Source of the DNA: Avoscillospira sp045589035
GTDB taxonomy: Bacteria > Bacillota > Clostridia > Oscillospirales > Oscillospiraceae
Assembly: GCA_045589035.1 (NCBI GenBank)
Contig: JAZNFJ010000083.1
Coordinates: forward strand, 1-64,000
Direction of reading: 5' to 3'
Length of the DNA: 64,000 nucleotides
Positions 25,670 to 34,235 of this stretch are shown in pieces. Below the pieces are notes generated by a model. It was given only the letters and a program-made list of their open reading frames with translations. It was not told the DNA's origin and searched no databases. Position numbers and translations under genes: made by a program. Positions within the stretch are counted from its first letter, which is position 1; every line of letters starts with the position of its first letter.

Positions 25670-26800
25670 CTAAATTTTACGGTTGAGTTTCTCCGAATAT
25701 TCAGCCCGGAATTCTTCAAATCGTCCTTCATCGAGAGCTTCTCTGATTCGCTCCGTCAATTTATTATAGAAATAAAGATTGTGCATCACACAAAGGCGCA
25801 TGGCCAGCATCTCTTCCGCCTTGAACAGATGGCGGATATATGCCTTGGTGTATCTGCGGCAGACGGGACAATCACATTCCGGATCAATGGGAGTCTGATC
25901 TAGCTCATATTTGGCATTCTTCATATTGATGGCACCCTGCCAGGTAAACAGTCTGCCATGACGGGCATTTCTCGCAGGCATGACACAGTCAAAAAAGTCC
26001 ACGCCTCTGGCAACACCCTCAATGATATTGGAAGGTGTTCCGACACCCATCAGATATCGGGGCTTATCTTTAGGCATATAAGGCTCCACCGTATCAATGA
26101 TTTCGTACATGACTTCCGTGCTCTCGCCTACGGCCAAACCACCAATGGCATAGCCGGGAAGATCCAATTTTGCAATTTCCTTCATATGCCAGATGCGAAG
26201 ATCCGGATAGGTACCGCCCTGATTGATTCCAAAGAGAACCTGACCGGGATTGACTGCATCCGGCTGACTGTTCAGCCGATCCAATTCCTTTTTGCAGCGT
26301 TCCAGCCAGCGGTAAGTACGCTCACAGGATTTCTTGACATATTCATAGGGCGCAGGATTTTCAACACATTCATCAAAGGCCATTGCAATGTCAGAACCCA
26401 GATTGGACTGGATCTGCATACTTTCCTCAGGACCCATAAAAATCTTTCTGCCGTCAATGTGGGAGGCGAAATAGACGCCCTCCTCCTTAATTTTCCGCAG
26501 TCCGGACAGAGAAAAGACCTGAAAACCGCCGGAGTCTGTCAGAATTGGTCCGTTCCATGTCATAAACTTATGTAAACCGCCCAATTCACGAACAACCTTA
26601 TCACCGGGACGAAGATGCAGATGATAGGTGTTGGACAGTTCCACCTGTGTTCCGATCTGCTCCAGATCCGCAGCACTCAAGCCGCCCTTAATGGCAGCCT
26701 GCGTACCGACATTCATAAAAACAGGAGTCTGGACTGTGCCATGGGGGCAGGTAAATTCGCCGCGTCTGGCTCGACCCTCCGTCTTTTTAACCTCAAACAT
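25670..26800 (-). CDS. tgt: tRNA-guanine transglycosylase (queuine/preQ1 tRNA-ribosyltransferase)
   Basis: The 376-residue barrel enzyme shows TDSGGFQVFSL (catalytic Asp at about 89), GGLAVGES, the nucleophile region FDCVMPARNARHG and the zinc site CDCPVCRRYT plus a later His. It inserts preQ1 at position 34 of tRNAs for Asn, Asp, His and Tyr. Directly follows queA. Confidence 0.97.
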   Translation of the reverse strand: MFEVKKTEGRARRGEFTCPHGTVQTPVFMNVGTQAAIKGGLSAADLEQIGTQVELSNTYHLHLRPGDKVVRELGGLHKFMTWNGPILTDSGGFQVFSLSGLRKIKEEGVYFASHIDGRKIFMGPEESMQIQSNLGSDIAMAFDECVENPAPYEYVKKSCERTYRWLERCKKELDRLNSQPDAVNPGQVLFGINQGGTYPDLRIWHMKEIAKLDLPGYAIGGLAVGESTEVMYEIIDTVEPYMPKDKPRYLMGVGTPSNIIEGVARGVDFFDCVMPARNARHGRLFTWQGAINMKNAKYELDQTPIDPECDCPVCRRYTKAYIRHLFKAEEMLAMRLCVMHNLYFYNKLTERIREALDEGRFEEFRAEYSEKLNRKI

Positions 26801-26812
26801 AATATCCCTCCA

Positions 26813-27838
26813 TCAGGAAATAAACATAGCATCGCCAAAGGAGAAGAAACGATACCGCTCCCGAACTGCCTCCTCATAGGCATGCAGTACAGGCTCTCTG
26901 CCTGCAAAGGCAGAAACCAACATGACCAAGGTGCTTTCCGGCAAGTGGAAATTGGTGATCAGCGCATCCATAGCCTTGAAACGATAACCGGGATAGATAA
27001 AAATTTCCGTCCATGCAGACTTCTCTTCAAATCTTCCATCCTCTTCCGCCAAGGATTCCAGGGTTCTGCAGGAGGTCGTTCCCACGCAGACCACACGGCC
27101 GCCATTGGCCTTTGTTTCGTTGATCATATTGGCAGTTTCCTTGGAAATCATGCAAAACTCTGCATGCATATGATGGTCCGTGATCTCATCGGCCTTCACA
27201 GGACGGAACGTGCCAAGGCCCACATGCAGTGTCACATAAGCCAGTTTGACGCCCTTGGCTTCAATCCGCTCCAGCAGTTCCTGCGTAAAATGCAGGCCGG
27301 CAGTCGGCGCAGCTGCAGAGCCATTGACCTTGGAATAGACAGTCTGGTACCGTTCCCCGTCTTCCAGTTCTTCCTTAATGTAAGGCGGCAAGGGCATCTT
27401 ACCAAGCCGTTCCAAAACCTCCAGAAAAATACCTTCATAGTGGAACTTTACTAACTTATTTCCCGTATCCAACGCATCCACAACTGTTGCGGTCAGACTG
27501 CCGTCACCGAAGGACAGTTCTGTTCCGGGCTGGGTTTTCCGGCCGGGTTTGGTCAGACATTCCCAAACACCATCTCCTTTATCCTTCAGGAGCAGAACCT
27601 CTACTGCGCCCATGGTCGGCACACGGTGTCCCAAAAGACGGGCAGGCAGAACACGGGAATTATTCAATACCAGACAATCACCGGGCTGCAGCATATCCAC
27701 AATATCATAGAAATGCTTATGTCCGACAGCGCCGGTATTTCTGTCCAAAGTCATAAGGCGGGATGTATCCCGCTGTGCCAAAGGTGTCTGAGCAATCAGC
27801 TCCTCCGGCAGATCATAATAGAAATCATGTGTTTTCAA
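26813..27838 (-). CDS. queA: S-adenosylmethionine:tRNA ribosyltransferase-isomerase
   Basis: A 341-residue protein starting KTHDFYYDLPEELIAQTPL, the classic QueA N-terminus, with SRVLPARLLG, TAGLHFT and TNFHLPESTL. It builds epoxyqueuosine on tRNA. I place the start at TTG 27836-27838, 8 bases after GAGGG; two further TTG codons lie upstream. It forms a queA-tgt unit divergent from asd. Confidence 0.95.
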   Translation of the reverse strand: MKTHDFYYDLPEELIAQTPLAQRDTSRLMTLDRNTGAVGHKHFYDIVDMLQPGDCLVLNNSRVLPARLLGHRVPTMGAVEVLLLKDKGDGVWECLTKPGRKTQPGTELSFGDGSLTATVVDALDTGNKLVKFHYEGIFLEVLERLGKMPLPPYIKEELEDGERYQTVYSKVNGSAAAPTAGLHFTQELLERIEAKGVKLAYVTLHVGLGTFRPVKADEITDHHMHAEFCMISKETANMINETKANGGRVVCVGTTSCRTLESLAEEDGRFEEKSAWTEIFIYPGYRFKAMDALITNFHLPESTLVMLVSAFAGREPVLHAYEEAVRERYRFFSFGDAMFIS

Positions 27839-27883
27839 CAATAAAGCCCTCAATTTACAGTCAGGATTTTACATTCATATCGA

Positions 27884-27912
27884 TTGACATACTATGTCAT
27901 CTGTGATATCAT
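27884..27912 (+). promoter_or_regulatory. asd promoter with overlapping 15-bp dyad
   Basis: TTGACA (27884-27889), a 17-base spacer and an extended TGaTATCAT (-10 at 27907-27912). The perfect dyad TGACATA-C-TATGTCA occupies 27885-27899, covering most of the -35 and early spacer, where a bound repressor would block polymerase. The site also lies in the divergent queA upstream region. Confidence 0.65.
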
Positions 27913-28044
27913 TGTCGCATTGGCGGACAGATGACCACCAGAGAAATACATTTTCACTTCATGGCCATCGCTGTCTATTATAGTACATTCCCGCATTTCC
28001 CGCAACTAAAACTTGCGGAAAGCGAGCAGATTGGAGCGATTTAT

Positions 28045-29124
28045 ATGAAAAAGTACAAAGTTGGTATTGTGGGTGCAACCGGTATGGTCGGTCAGCGTTT
28101 TGTGATGCTGAATTCCAACCACCCCTGGTTTGAGCTGACTGCCCTCGCCGCCAGTTCCAGAAGCGCCGGCAAGACCTACAAAGAAGCCGTCGGTGCCCGT
28201 TGGGCAATGGAAGATCCCATGCCCGAAAGCGCTGCTTCCATGGTCGTCATGGATGCTGAGGCTGATGCAGAAAAGATCGCGGCTATGGTCGATTTCGTCT
28301 TCTGCGCAGTTGATATGAAGAAAGACGAGATCAAGGCTCTGGAAGAGCGTTATGCCAAGCTGGAGTGCCCGGTGGTTTCCAACAACTCTGCTCATCGCTG
28401 GACCGAAGATGTTCCCATGGTTGTTCCCGAGATCAATGCAGACCACATCAAGGTCATTGAGGCACAGAGAAAGCGCCTTGGCACCAAGCGCGGTTTTATT
28501 GCAGTCAAGTCCAACTGCAGCCTGCAGAGCTATATTCCCGCCCTGCATCCTCTGAAAAAGTACGGTCTGGGCAATTCTCTGGTCTGCACCTATCAGGCCA
28601 TCTCCGGCGCCGGTAAGACCTTTGAAACCTGGCCTGAAATGATCGACAATGTCATTCCCTACATTGGCGGCGAAGAAGAAAAGTCTGAGCGCGAGCCCAT
28701 GAAGCTGTGGGGTCACATCGAGGACGGCAAAATCGTCAATGCCGAAGGTCCCTCCATCACCGCACAGTGCATCCGTGTTCCCGCCAGCAACGGTCATATG
28801 GCCGCTGTGTTCATGAAGTTCGATGGCGAAAAGCCCACAATCGAACAGATCAAGGCCGACTGGGCCGCTTATGCCGGTCGTGCACAGGAACTGGAACTCC
28901 CCTCTGCTCCCAAGCAGTTCCTGCATTACTTCGAAGAGGACAACCGCCCTCAGACCAATCTGGACCGCATGACTGAGAACGGCATGGCCGTCTGCATCGG
29001 TCGTCTGCGTCCCGACAGCCAGTATGACTACAAGTTCGTCTGCCTGTCCCACAACACCCTTCGCGGTGCTGCCGGCGGTGCCGTTCTGCTGGCCGAACTG
29101 CTGTGTGCAGAGGGTTACATCTAA
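28045..29124 (+). CDS. asd: Aspartate-semialdehyde dehydrogenase
   Basis: A 359-residue enzyme with KVGIVGATGMVGQRF (NADP loop), the catalytic cysteine in SNCSLQSYIPALHP and a C-terminal HNTLRGAAGGAVLLAELL. Length and motifs fit the archaeal/fungal-type branch seen in many Clostridia. It makes aspartate semialdehyde for lysine/DAP, threonine and methionine synthesis. The ATG at 28045 with GGAG 8 bases upstream is preferred to the 38-codon upstream extension. The leader of about 125 nt contains a short stem (TTTCCCGCAA with TTGCGGAAA, one bulge) near the ribosome site. Confidence 0.96.
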   Translation: MKKYKVGIVGATGMVGQRFVMLNSNHPWFELTALAASSRSAGKTYKEAVGARWAMEDPMPESAASMVVMDAEADAEKIAAMVDFVFCAVDMKKDEIKALEERYAKLECPVVSNNSAHRWTEDVPMVVPEINADHIKVIEAQRKRLGTKRGFIAVKSNCSLQSYIPALHPLKKYGLGNSLVCTYQAISGAGKTFETWPEMIDNVIPYIGGEEEKSEREPMKLWGHIEDGKIVNAEGPSITAQCIRVPASNGHMAAVFMKFDGEKPTIEQIKADWAAYAGRAQELELPSAPKQFLHYFEEDNRPQTNLDRMTENGMAVCIGRLRPDSQYDYKFVCLSHNTLRGAAGGAVLLAELLCAEGYI

Positions 29125-29135
29125 TCAAACACGTT

Positions 29136-29170
29136 AAAAGACCGGATGGCTCAGCCATCCGGTCTTTTTG
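29136..29170. terminator. Bidirectional terminator between asd and tyrS
   Basis: AAAAGACCGGATGGC and its perfect complement around loop TCA, ending in TTTTT on both strands. Confidence 0.92.
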
Positions 29171-29175
29171 AAACA

Positions 29176-30399
29176 TTAACCGAGAATTGCCTTGTGGTAA
29201 ACCTTCTTGCCTTTGCGGATCTTCAGACCTTCCTGGAGCTGCTCGGCGGTAAAGGCAGCATCAACAGCTGCGACCTTTTCTTCGTTGACGGTCACGCCAC
29301 CCTGCTGCACCAAGCGGCGACCTTCGGACTTGGTGGGAATCAGCTTACAAGCCATCATCAGATCCAGAATGGCGATCTTTCCATCGGTCAGCTGATCGGC
29401 AGTAATCTCGGTGGTGGGCATATTGGCATCGTCGCTGCCGCCTGCGAACAGAGCCTTAGCTGCTGCACGTGCCTTTTCAGCCTCTTCCTCGCCGTGAACC
29501 AGCTTCGTCAGCTCGTAGGCCAGAATATCCTTGGCCTGGTTCAGCTGGCTGCCTTCCCAGGAATCCATAGCTTCAATTTCTTCCAGAGGCAGGAAGGTCA
29601 GCATGCGGATGCACTTCATAACATCGGCATCATCCACATTGCGCCAGTACTGATAGAAATCGTAAGGAGCAGTCTTGTTGGGATCCAGCCACACAGCACC
29701 CTTTGCAGTTTTACCCATCTTCTTGCCTTCGGAGTTCAGCAACAGCGTGATGGTCATAGCATGGGCATCCTTGCCCAGCTTGCGGCGAATCAGCTCCGTG
29801 CCGCCCAGCATGTTGGACCACTGGTCATTACCACCAAACTGCAGATTGCAGCCCAGGGACTGATACAGATGATAGAAGTCGTAGGACTGCATGATCATGT
29901 AGTTAAACTCCAGGAAGCTCAGACCCTTTTCCATACGCTGCTTGTAGCACTCAGCACGAAGCATGTTGTTAACGGAGAAACAGGCACCCACTTCACGGAG
30001 GACATCCACATAGTTCAGATCCAGCAGCCATTCAGCATTGTTGACCATCAGAGCCTTGCCTTCACCAAAGTCAATAAACCGCTCCATCTGCTTCTTAAAG
30101 CAGTCGCAGTTATGCTGGATGGTTTCAGGGGTCATCATGGAACGCATGTCTGTACGGCCGGAGGGGTCACCGATCATAGCAGTACCGCCGCCGATCAGCG
30201 CAATAGGACGGTTGCCAGCCATCTGCAGACGCTTCATCAGGCACAGCGCCATGAAGTGGCCGACATGGAGAGAATCAGCAGTGGGGTCAAAGCCAATATA
30301 GAAGGTAGCCTTACCGGCATTGATCAGTTCGCTGACTTCCTTTTCGTCGGTGACCTGTGCAATGAGGCCTCTGGCCACCAGTTCTTCGTAGAGTGTCAT
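29176..30399 (-). CDS. tyrS: Tyrosyl-tRNA synthetase
   Basis: A 407-residue class I synthetase with FDPTADSLHVGHFMAL (HIGH motif HVGH), the lysine loop KKMGKTAKG (KMSKS equivalent KMGKT) and a C-terminal S4 RNA-binding domain (about 345-405). It charges tRNA-Tyr. It lies 29 bases after recN without a T-box leader, unusual for a Firmicutes tyrS. Confidence 0.96.
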   Translation of the reverse strand: MTLYEELVARGLIAQVTDEKEVSELINAGKATFYIGFDPTADSLHVGHFMALCLMKRLQMAGNRPIALIGGGTAMIGDPSGRTDMRSMMTPETIQHNCDCFKKQMERFIDFGEGKALMVNNAEWLLDLNYVDVLREVGACFSVNNMLRAECYKQRMEKGLSFLEFNYMIMQSYDFYHLYQSLGCNLQFGGNDQWSNMLGGTELIRRKLGKDAHAMTITLLLNSEGKKMGKTAKGAVWLDPNKTAPYDFYQYWRNVDDADVMKCIRMLTFLPLEEIEAMDSWEGSQLNQAKDILAYELTKLVHGEEEAEKARAAAKALFAGGSDDANMPTTEITADQLTDGKIAILDLMMACKLIPTKSEGRRLVQQGGVTVNEEKVAAVDAAFTAEQLQEGLKIRKGKKVYHKAILG

Positions 30400-30428
30400 A
30401 AGTATAAATTCCTTTCTTGGATATTATT

Positions 30429-32081
30429 TCATTGCCGCAGCATTTCTTCTGCGCTTTTCAGTGTCGTATCTGTGATTTCCGCACCGCCAATGATGCGGGC
30501 GATCTCATGGGTACGACCTTCTTTATCAAGCGGCGTCACATGGGTATATGTTCGGCCGTCTTTTTCTGTTTTTTCAATCAGCAGGTGCACGTCTGCAGCT
30601 GCCGCAATCTGCGGAAGATGGGTAACACAAAGCACTTGCTTGCATCCGGAAACCGCATGCAGCTTTTCAGCCACCTTCTGAGCAGCTCGTCCGCTGACTC
30701 CGGCATCGACCTCGTCAAAGATCAAAGTGCTGACCATATCCTGTTCCGCCATAACGTTCTTGATAGCAAGCATAATTCGTGCCAACTCACCGCCGGAGGC
30801 AACTTTGTTCATCGGTTTCAGCGCCTCGCCGACATTGGCAGTCATGAGAAAACGCATATGATCCAACCCATTGGGCGACATTTGCTGTTCTTCGAATTGA
30901 CAGACAAACTGTGCCTTTGGCATATCCAAAGCAGCCAGTTCCTCCCCAAGTCGCTTCTGTAGTTCTTTTGCTGCCTTCATTCTGGCTTCCCGCAGAAGCA
31001 GGCCGGACTTCATCGCGTCAATCTCCAGGACAGAAAGCTTCTTCTTCAGCTTCTCTATCCGATCATCAGCAAATTCAATTTCGTCCAATTCCGCCTGTGC
31101 CATTTCAAGATAATCCAGAATATCATCTACCGTATTGCCATATTTACGGCGCAGCCGATGAATGACATCCAAGCGGCTTTCGATTTGCTCCAATTCTTCA
31201 CCGGAATATGCAAATGCATCCAAACGATCACGCAGTTCCTCGGCTGCATCTTGAACAGAATACATCAAATCAGAAATACGGTTTTGGATCTCTGCCAGCC
31301 CATCATCATATCGACTGATTTTGGCAAGGGCTTGTGCTGCTTCAGAAATCAGCCCGGAGGCCCCATCCCGATCATCATCACCGTACAAAGCAGAAACCGC
31401 CCTAACAAGACCATCGGTCAGCTTTTCCGCATTCTGAAGCACTTTTCGGCGGCTTTCCAGTTCTTCGTCTTCGCCGCTGTGCAGGTCTGCACGCTGGATT
31501 TCGTCAATCTGGAAACGGAGCGCTTCCACTCTGCGGAGTTTCTCGCTCTCGTCCATGGAAAGCCGCTGGATTTCCTGACGGACATCCATAACCGTCCGGT
31601 ACTTATCCGTATAATCTATCAGAAGTTCCTGATCTTTTGCATAAAGATCGAGATATAACAGATGATTGGCTTCATCAAAAAGCTGCTGGGAATCGTGCTG
31701 ACCATGAATGCTGACCAGCTGCACACCCAACTTTTTTAAAAGTGCAACCGTTACCGGTCTTCCGTTTACACGACAGATATTCTTACCGTCGGCATAAACT
31801 TCTCTCTGAAGGATCAGTTCACTTTCATCGTAGTCAACACCATTTTCAGAAAACCAGTCAAGTTTCGGAACATCCGAAAACACGGCACTGACATACGCAC
31901 GGTCCGTTCCGGTACGAATGACATCCCGGTAGGCTCGTTCACCCAAAATGGCGGAAATCGCATCGATTACGATAGACTTACCCGCACCGGTCTCACCGGT
32001 CAGCACATTAAAGCCCCGATCAAAATGAATGTCCGCCTGTTCAATCACAGCTATATTCTCGATATGCAGCAAATTCAGCAT
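30429..32081 (-). CDS. recN: DNA repair protein RecN
   Basis: A 550-residue SMC-like ATPase. N-terminal LHIENIAVIEQADIHF and Walker A GETGAGKS, long central coiled coil (about 160-360), and C-terminal ASGGELARIMLAIK signature with Walker B LIFDEVDAG. It tethers DNA ends in double-strand break repair. ATG 32081 with AGAGG 9 bases upstream is chosen over a longer frame. Follows argR as in most Firmicutes. Confidence 0.95.
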   Translation of the reverse strand: MLNLLHIENIAVIEQADIHFDRGFNVLTGETGAGKSIVIDAISAILGERAYRDVIRTGTDRAYVSAVFSDVPKLDWFSENGVDYDESELILQREVYADGKNICRVNGRPVTVALLKKLGVQLVSIHGQHDSQQLFDEANHLLYLDLYAKDQELLIDYTDKYRTVMDVRQEIQRLSMDESEKLRRVEALRFQIDEIQRADLHSGEDEELESRRKVLQNAEKLTDGLVRAVSALYGDDDRDGASGLISEAAQALAKISRYDDGLAEIQNRISDLMYSVQDAAEELRDRLDAFAYSGEELEQIESRLDVIHRLRRKYGNTVDDILDYLEMAQAELDEIEFADDRIEKLKKKLSVLEIDAMKSGLLLREARMKAAKELQKRLGEELAALDMPKAQFVCQFEEQQMSPNGLDHMRFLMTANVGEALKPMNKVASGGELARIMLAIKNVMAEQDMVSTLIFDEVDAGVSGRAAQKVAEKLHAVSGCKQVLCVTHLPQIAAAADVHLLIEKTEKDGRTYTHVTPLDKEGRTHEIARIIGGAEITDTTLKSAEEMLRQ

Positions 32082-32100
32082 ACCATCGATCCTCTCAAAT

Positions 32101-32553
32101 TCAGTTGAGATGCCGCTTAAAATCTGCGCAAAGCGCAACAGCAGCGGATGTATCACGCATCAGAAGGAAGGCTGTGTCATCGCCTGCCAATGTACCGACA
32201 ATCATATCCAGATTCATAGCATCTATGGCAGAACAGGCAGCAGAAGCCAGACCGGGCATGGTCTTAATGACAACGATGTTCTGTGCGTGGTCGCAGGCAA
32301 CAATGCTCTGCTTGAAGATATTATTCAGTTTGGAAGTCAGTGTCGGCTCCAGCTGTTTCGGTGTCGTGCTGTAACGGTAGGCACCGCTGGGACTCTGCTC
32401 TTTGATAATCCGAAGTTCTTTAATATCACGGGAAATGGTTGCCTGTGTTGTGGTAAAACCGAATTGATTCAGTTCCGCAAGCAGCTGCTCCTGTGTTTCA
32501 ATATCCTTACTTTCAATCAACTCAAGGATCTTTGCCTGACGGTTCATTTTCAT
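32101..32553 (-). CDS. argR: Arginine repressor ArgR/AhrC
   Basis: A 150-residue protein with an N-terminal winged helix (TTQATISRDIKELRIIK) and a C-terminal hexamerisation/arginine-binding domain (IVGTLAGDDTAFLLMRD). It controls arginine metabolism genes. Part of the conserved dxs-tlyA-nadK-argR-recN string. Confidence 0.96.
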   Translation of the reverse strand: MKMNRQAKILELIESKDIETQEQLLAELNQFGFTTTQATISRDIKELRIIKEQSPSGAYRYSTTPKQLEPTLTSKLNNIFKQSIVACDHAQNIVVIKTMPGLASAACSAIDAMNLDMIVGTLAGDDTAFLLMRDTSAAVALCADFKRHLN

Positions 32554-32565
32554 AGAAAAGACTCC

Positions 32566-33432
32566 TTATCGGGCGTAAAATTTGTTGTTAAAAATCTCGT
32601 AAAAACTGGTCTGCTTCAGACGGACCAGACAGGTTTCCTGTTCTGCTTTCCGAACAGTCACCACATCTCCAACATTCAGACGGAATGCTCTGCCGCCATC
32701 TACGGACAAGAAAGCGCTCTTCCTGCCAAGCTTGCCCAACCGGATGGAAATGGTGCGCCAAGGAGCAGTTACAATGCCTCTTGCGTGGAAACCATGGGCG
32801 CAGATGGGTGTGATAATGATATTATGTGCAGAAGGCTCTACAATCGGTCCGCCAGCAGACATGGAGTAGGCCGTAGAACCAGTCGGCGTGGAAATCAGCA
32901 CACCATCACCGGAGAATGTGCTGGCTTCCACACCATCACACTCCACTGCCACTTGAATCACGCGGGCAATGGCACCCTTTGTGATGGCAGCATCATTGAG
33001 CGCCACCTCATCAAACAGCACACGGCCTTCGTTTTCCACCGTCACATGGAGCATCATTCTCTTTTCAATGGTGTACTCCCCTTTTGCCAGTTTTGACAAC
33101 AGCGGGAGTTCCGATCCTTCCAGTTCAGCCATGAAACCCATGGTGCCGATATTCACACCAAGGATCGGTACATGATGCTTGGTTGCAACTTTGGAGGAAT
33201 GGAGGATGGTTCCATCGCCGCCGAAACAAATCAGAACATCCGCCTTTTTGATCTCCCGATGCAGATCCTGGAACTTCATGTCTGTCGGCATTTCAAAGTT
33301 CTTATCCACATCAAAGGGCAGGCAGACTCTTGTTTCAATTCCCGACTGGTTGAGAATGGAAACTGCCTGTTCCACTAATTTGAAGTTACGATCCCGATAG
33401 GGATTGGGGGTCAGTACTGCTCTCATAATCAT
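32566..33432 (-). CDS. nadK: NAD kinase
   Basis: The 288-residue protein contains FGGDGTILHSSK (GGDG), LGVNIGTMGFMAE and TPTGSTAYSMSAGGPIV. It phosphorylates NAD to NADP. Overlaps tlyA by four bases. Confidence 0.96.
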   Translation of the reverse strand: MIMRAVLTPNPYRDRNFKLVEQAVSILNQSGIETRVCLPFDVDKNFEMPTDMKFQDLHREIKKADVLICFGGDGTILHSSKVATKHHVPILGVNIGTMGFMAELEGSELPLLSKLAKGEYTIEKRMMLHVTVENEGRVLFDEVALNDAAITKGAIARVIQVAVECDGVEASTFSGDGVLISTPTGSTAYSMSAGGPIVEPSAHNIIITPICAHGFHARGIVTAPWRTISIRLGKLGRKSAFLSVDGGRAFRLNVGDVVTVRKAEQETCLVRLKQTSFYEIFNNKFYAR

Positions 33433-34235
33433 CCTTTCAAGGACTCATGGGCATTACGCACCAGTTCGTCCAATGCCGGAATATTCCCCTCTCCGGCAGC
33501 CAGGGACAAATGTCCCAAAAATTCAATATTGCCCTCCGGACCTTTCACAGGAGAAAAAGTCAGATCCCGAATGGTAAACTCTAAAGATTTGGCCAGATCT
33601 ACAAAAGCTTCCAGCACTTCCAGATGCACCGCAGGATCGCGGACGACACCTTTCTTACCAACCTTATCCTTCCCTGCTTCAAACTGAGGCTTGATCAGGC
33701 AAAGAACCTGACCGGTTTCCCGCTTCAGCAGGCTCTTAATGACCGGCAGAACCAGTTTCAGGGAAATGAAGGAAACATCCACGACTGACAAATCCAGCGG
33801 TTCTCCAAGCTGTTCCGGCGTCACATGGCGAATGTTTGTCCGCTCCATGACCACTACCCGCTCATCGCTGCGGATTTTCCAGGCAAGCTGGCCATAGCCG
33901 ACATCAATGGCGAAAACCTTCTTTGCGCCTTGCTGCAGTAGGCAATCTGTGAAACCACCGGTGGATGCACCGGAATCGCTGCATACATAACCGGTCGGAT
34001 CAACACCAAAGTCACGAAGTGCCTTTTCCAGTTTCAATCCGCCACGACTGACATAGGGGCACACACTGCCGCGAACTTCAATAGCAGCCTTGGTATCATA
34101 GCTGGCACCGGCCTTGTCTGCCTTCTGTCCGTCTACATAGACATCACCGCTCATAATGACTGCCTGTGCCTTTGCGCGGCTGTCAAAACAGCCTCGCTCT
34201 ACCAAAAGAACATCAAGACGTTCTTTATTTTTCAT
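33429..34235 (-). CDS. tlyA: TlyA family rRNA 2'-O-methyltransferase
   Basis: A 268-residue protein with an N-terminal S4 domain (RLDVLLVERGCFDSRAKAQ) and an FtsJ-type SAM methyltransferase domain (SDSGASTGGFTDCLLQQGA). TlyA proteins methylate 16S/23S rRNA. The ATG at 34235 lies inside the last codons of dxs (11-base overlap) with GGGAG 10 bases upstream. Confidence 0.93.
   Translation of the reverse strand: MKNKERLDVLLVERGCFDSRAKAQAVIMSGDVYVDGQKADKAGASYDTKAAIEVRGSVCPYVSRGGLKLEKALRDFGVDPTGYVCSDSGASTGGFTDCLLQQGAKKVFAIDVGYGQLAWKIRSDERVVVMERTNIRHVTPEQLGEPLDLSVVDVSFISLKLVLPVIKSLLKRETGQVLCLIKPQFEAGKDKVGKKGVVRDPAVHLEVLEAFVDLAKSLEFTIRDLTFSPVKGPEGNIEFLGHLSLAAGEGNIPALDELVRNAHESLKG

Noticed and set aside
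27913..28044. Lysine riboswitch upstream of asd
   Set aside because: The leader is about 125 nt, shorter than the lysine aptamer, and lacks its conserved core; only one small stem is visible.
28006..29052. A 348-codon minus-strand frame opposite asd
   Set aside because: Antisense artefact of the codon pattern of asd; no family features, and asd is unambiguous.
30400..30428. T-box leader for tyrS
   Set aside because: Only 28 bases separate recN and tyrS, leaving no room for a T-box.
29146..30681. A 511-codon plus-strand frame opposite tyrS
   Set aside because: Antisense shadow running across the tyrS-recN boundary and over a terminator; tyrS motifs are definite.
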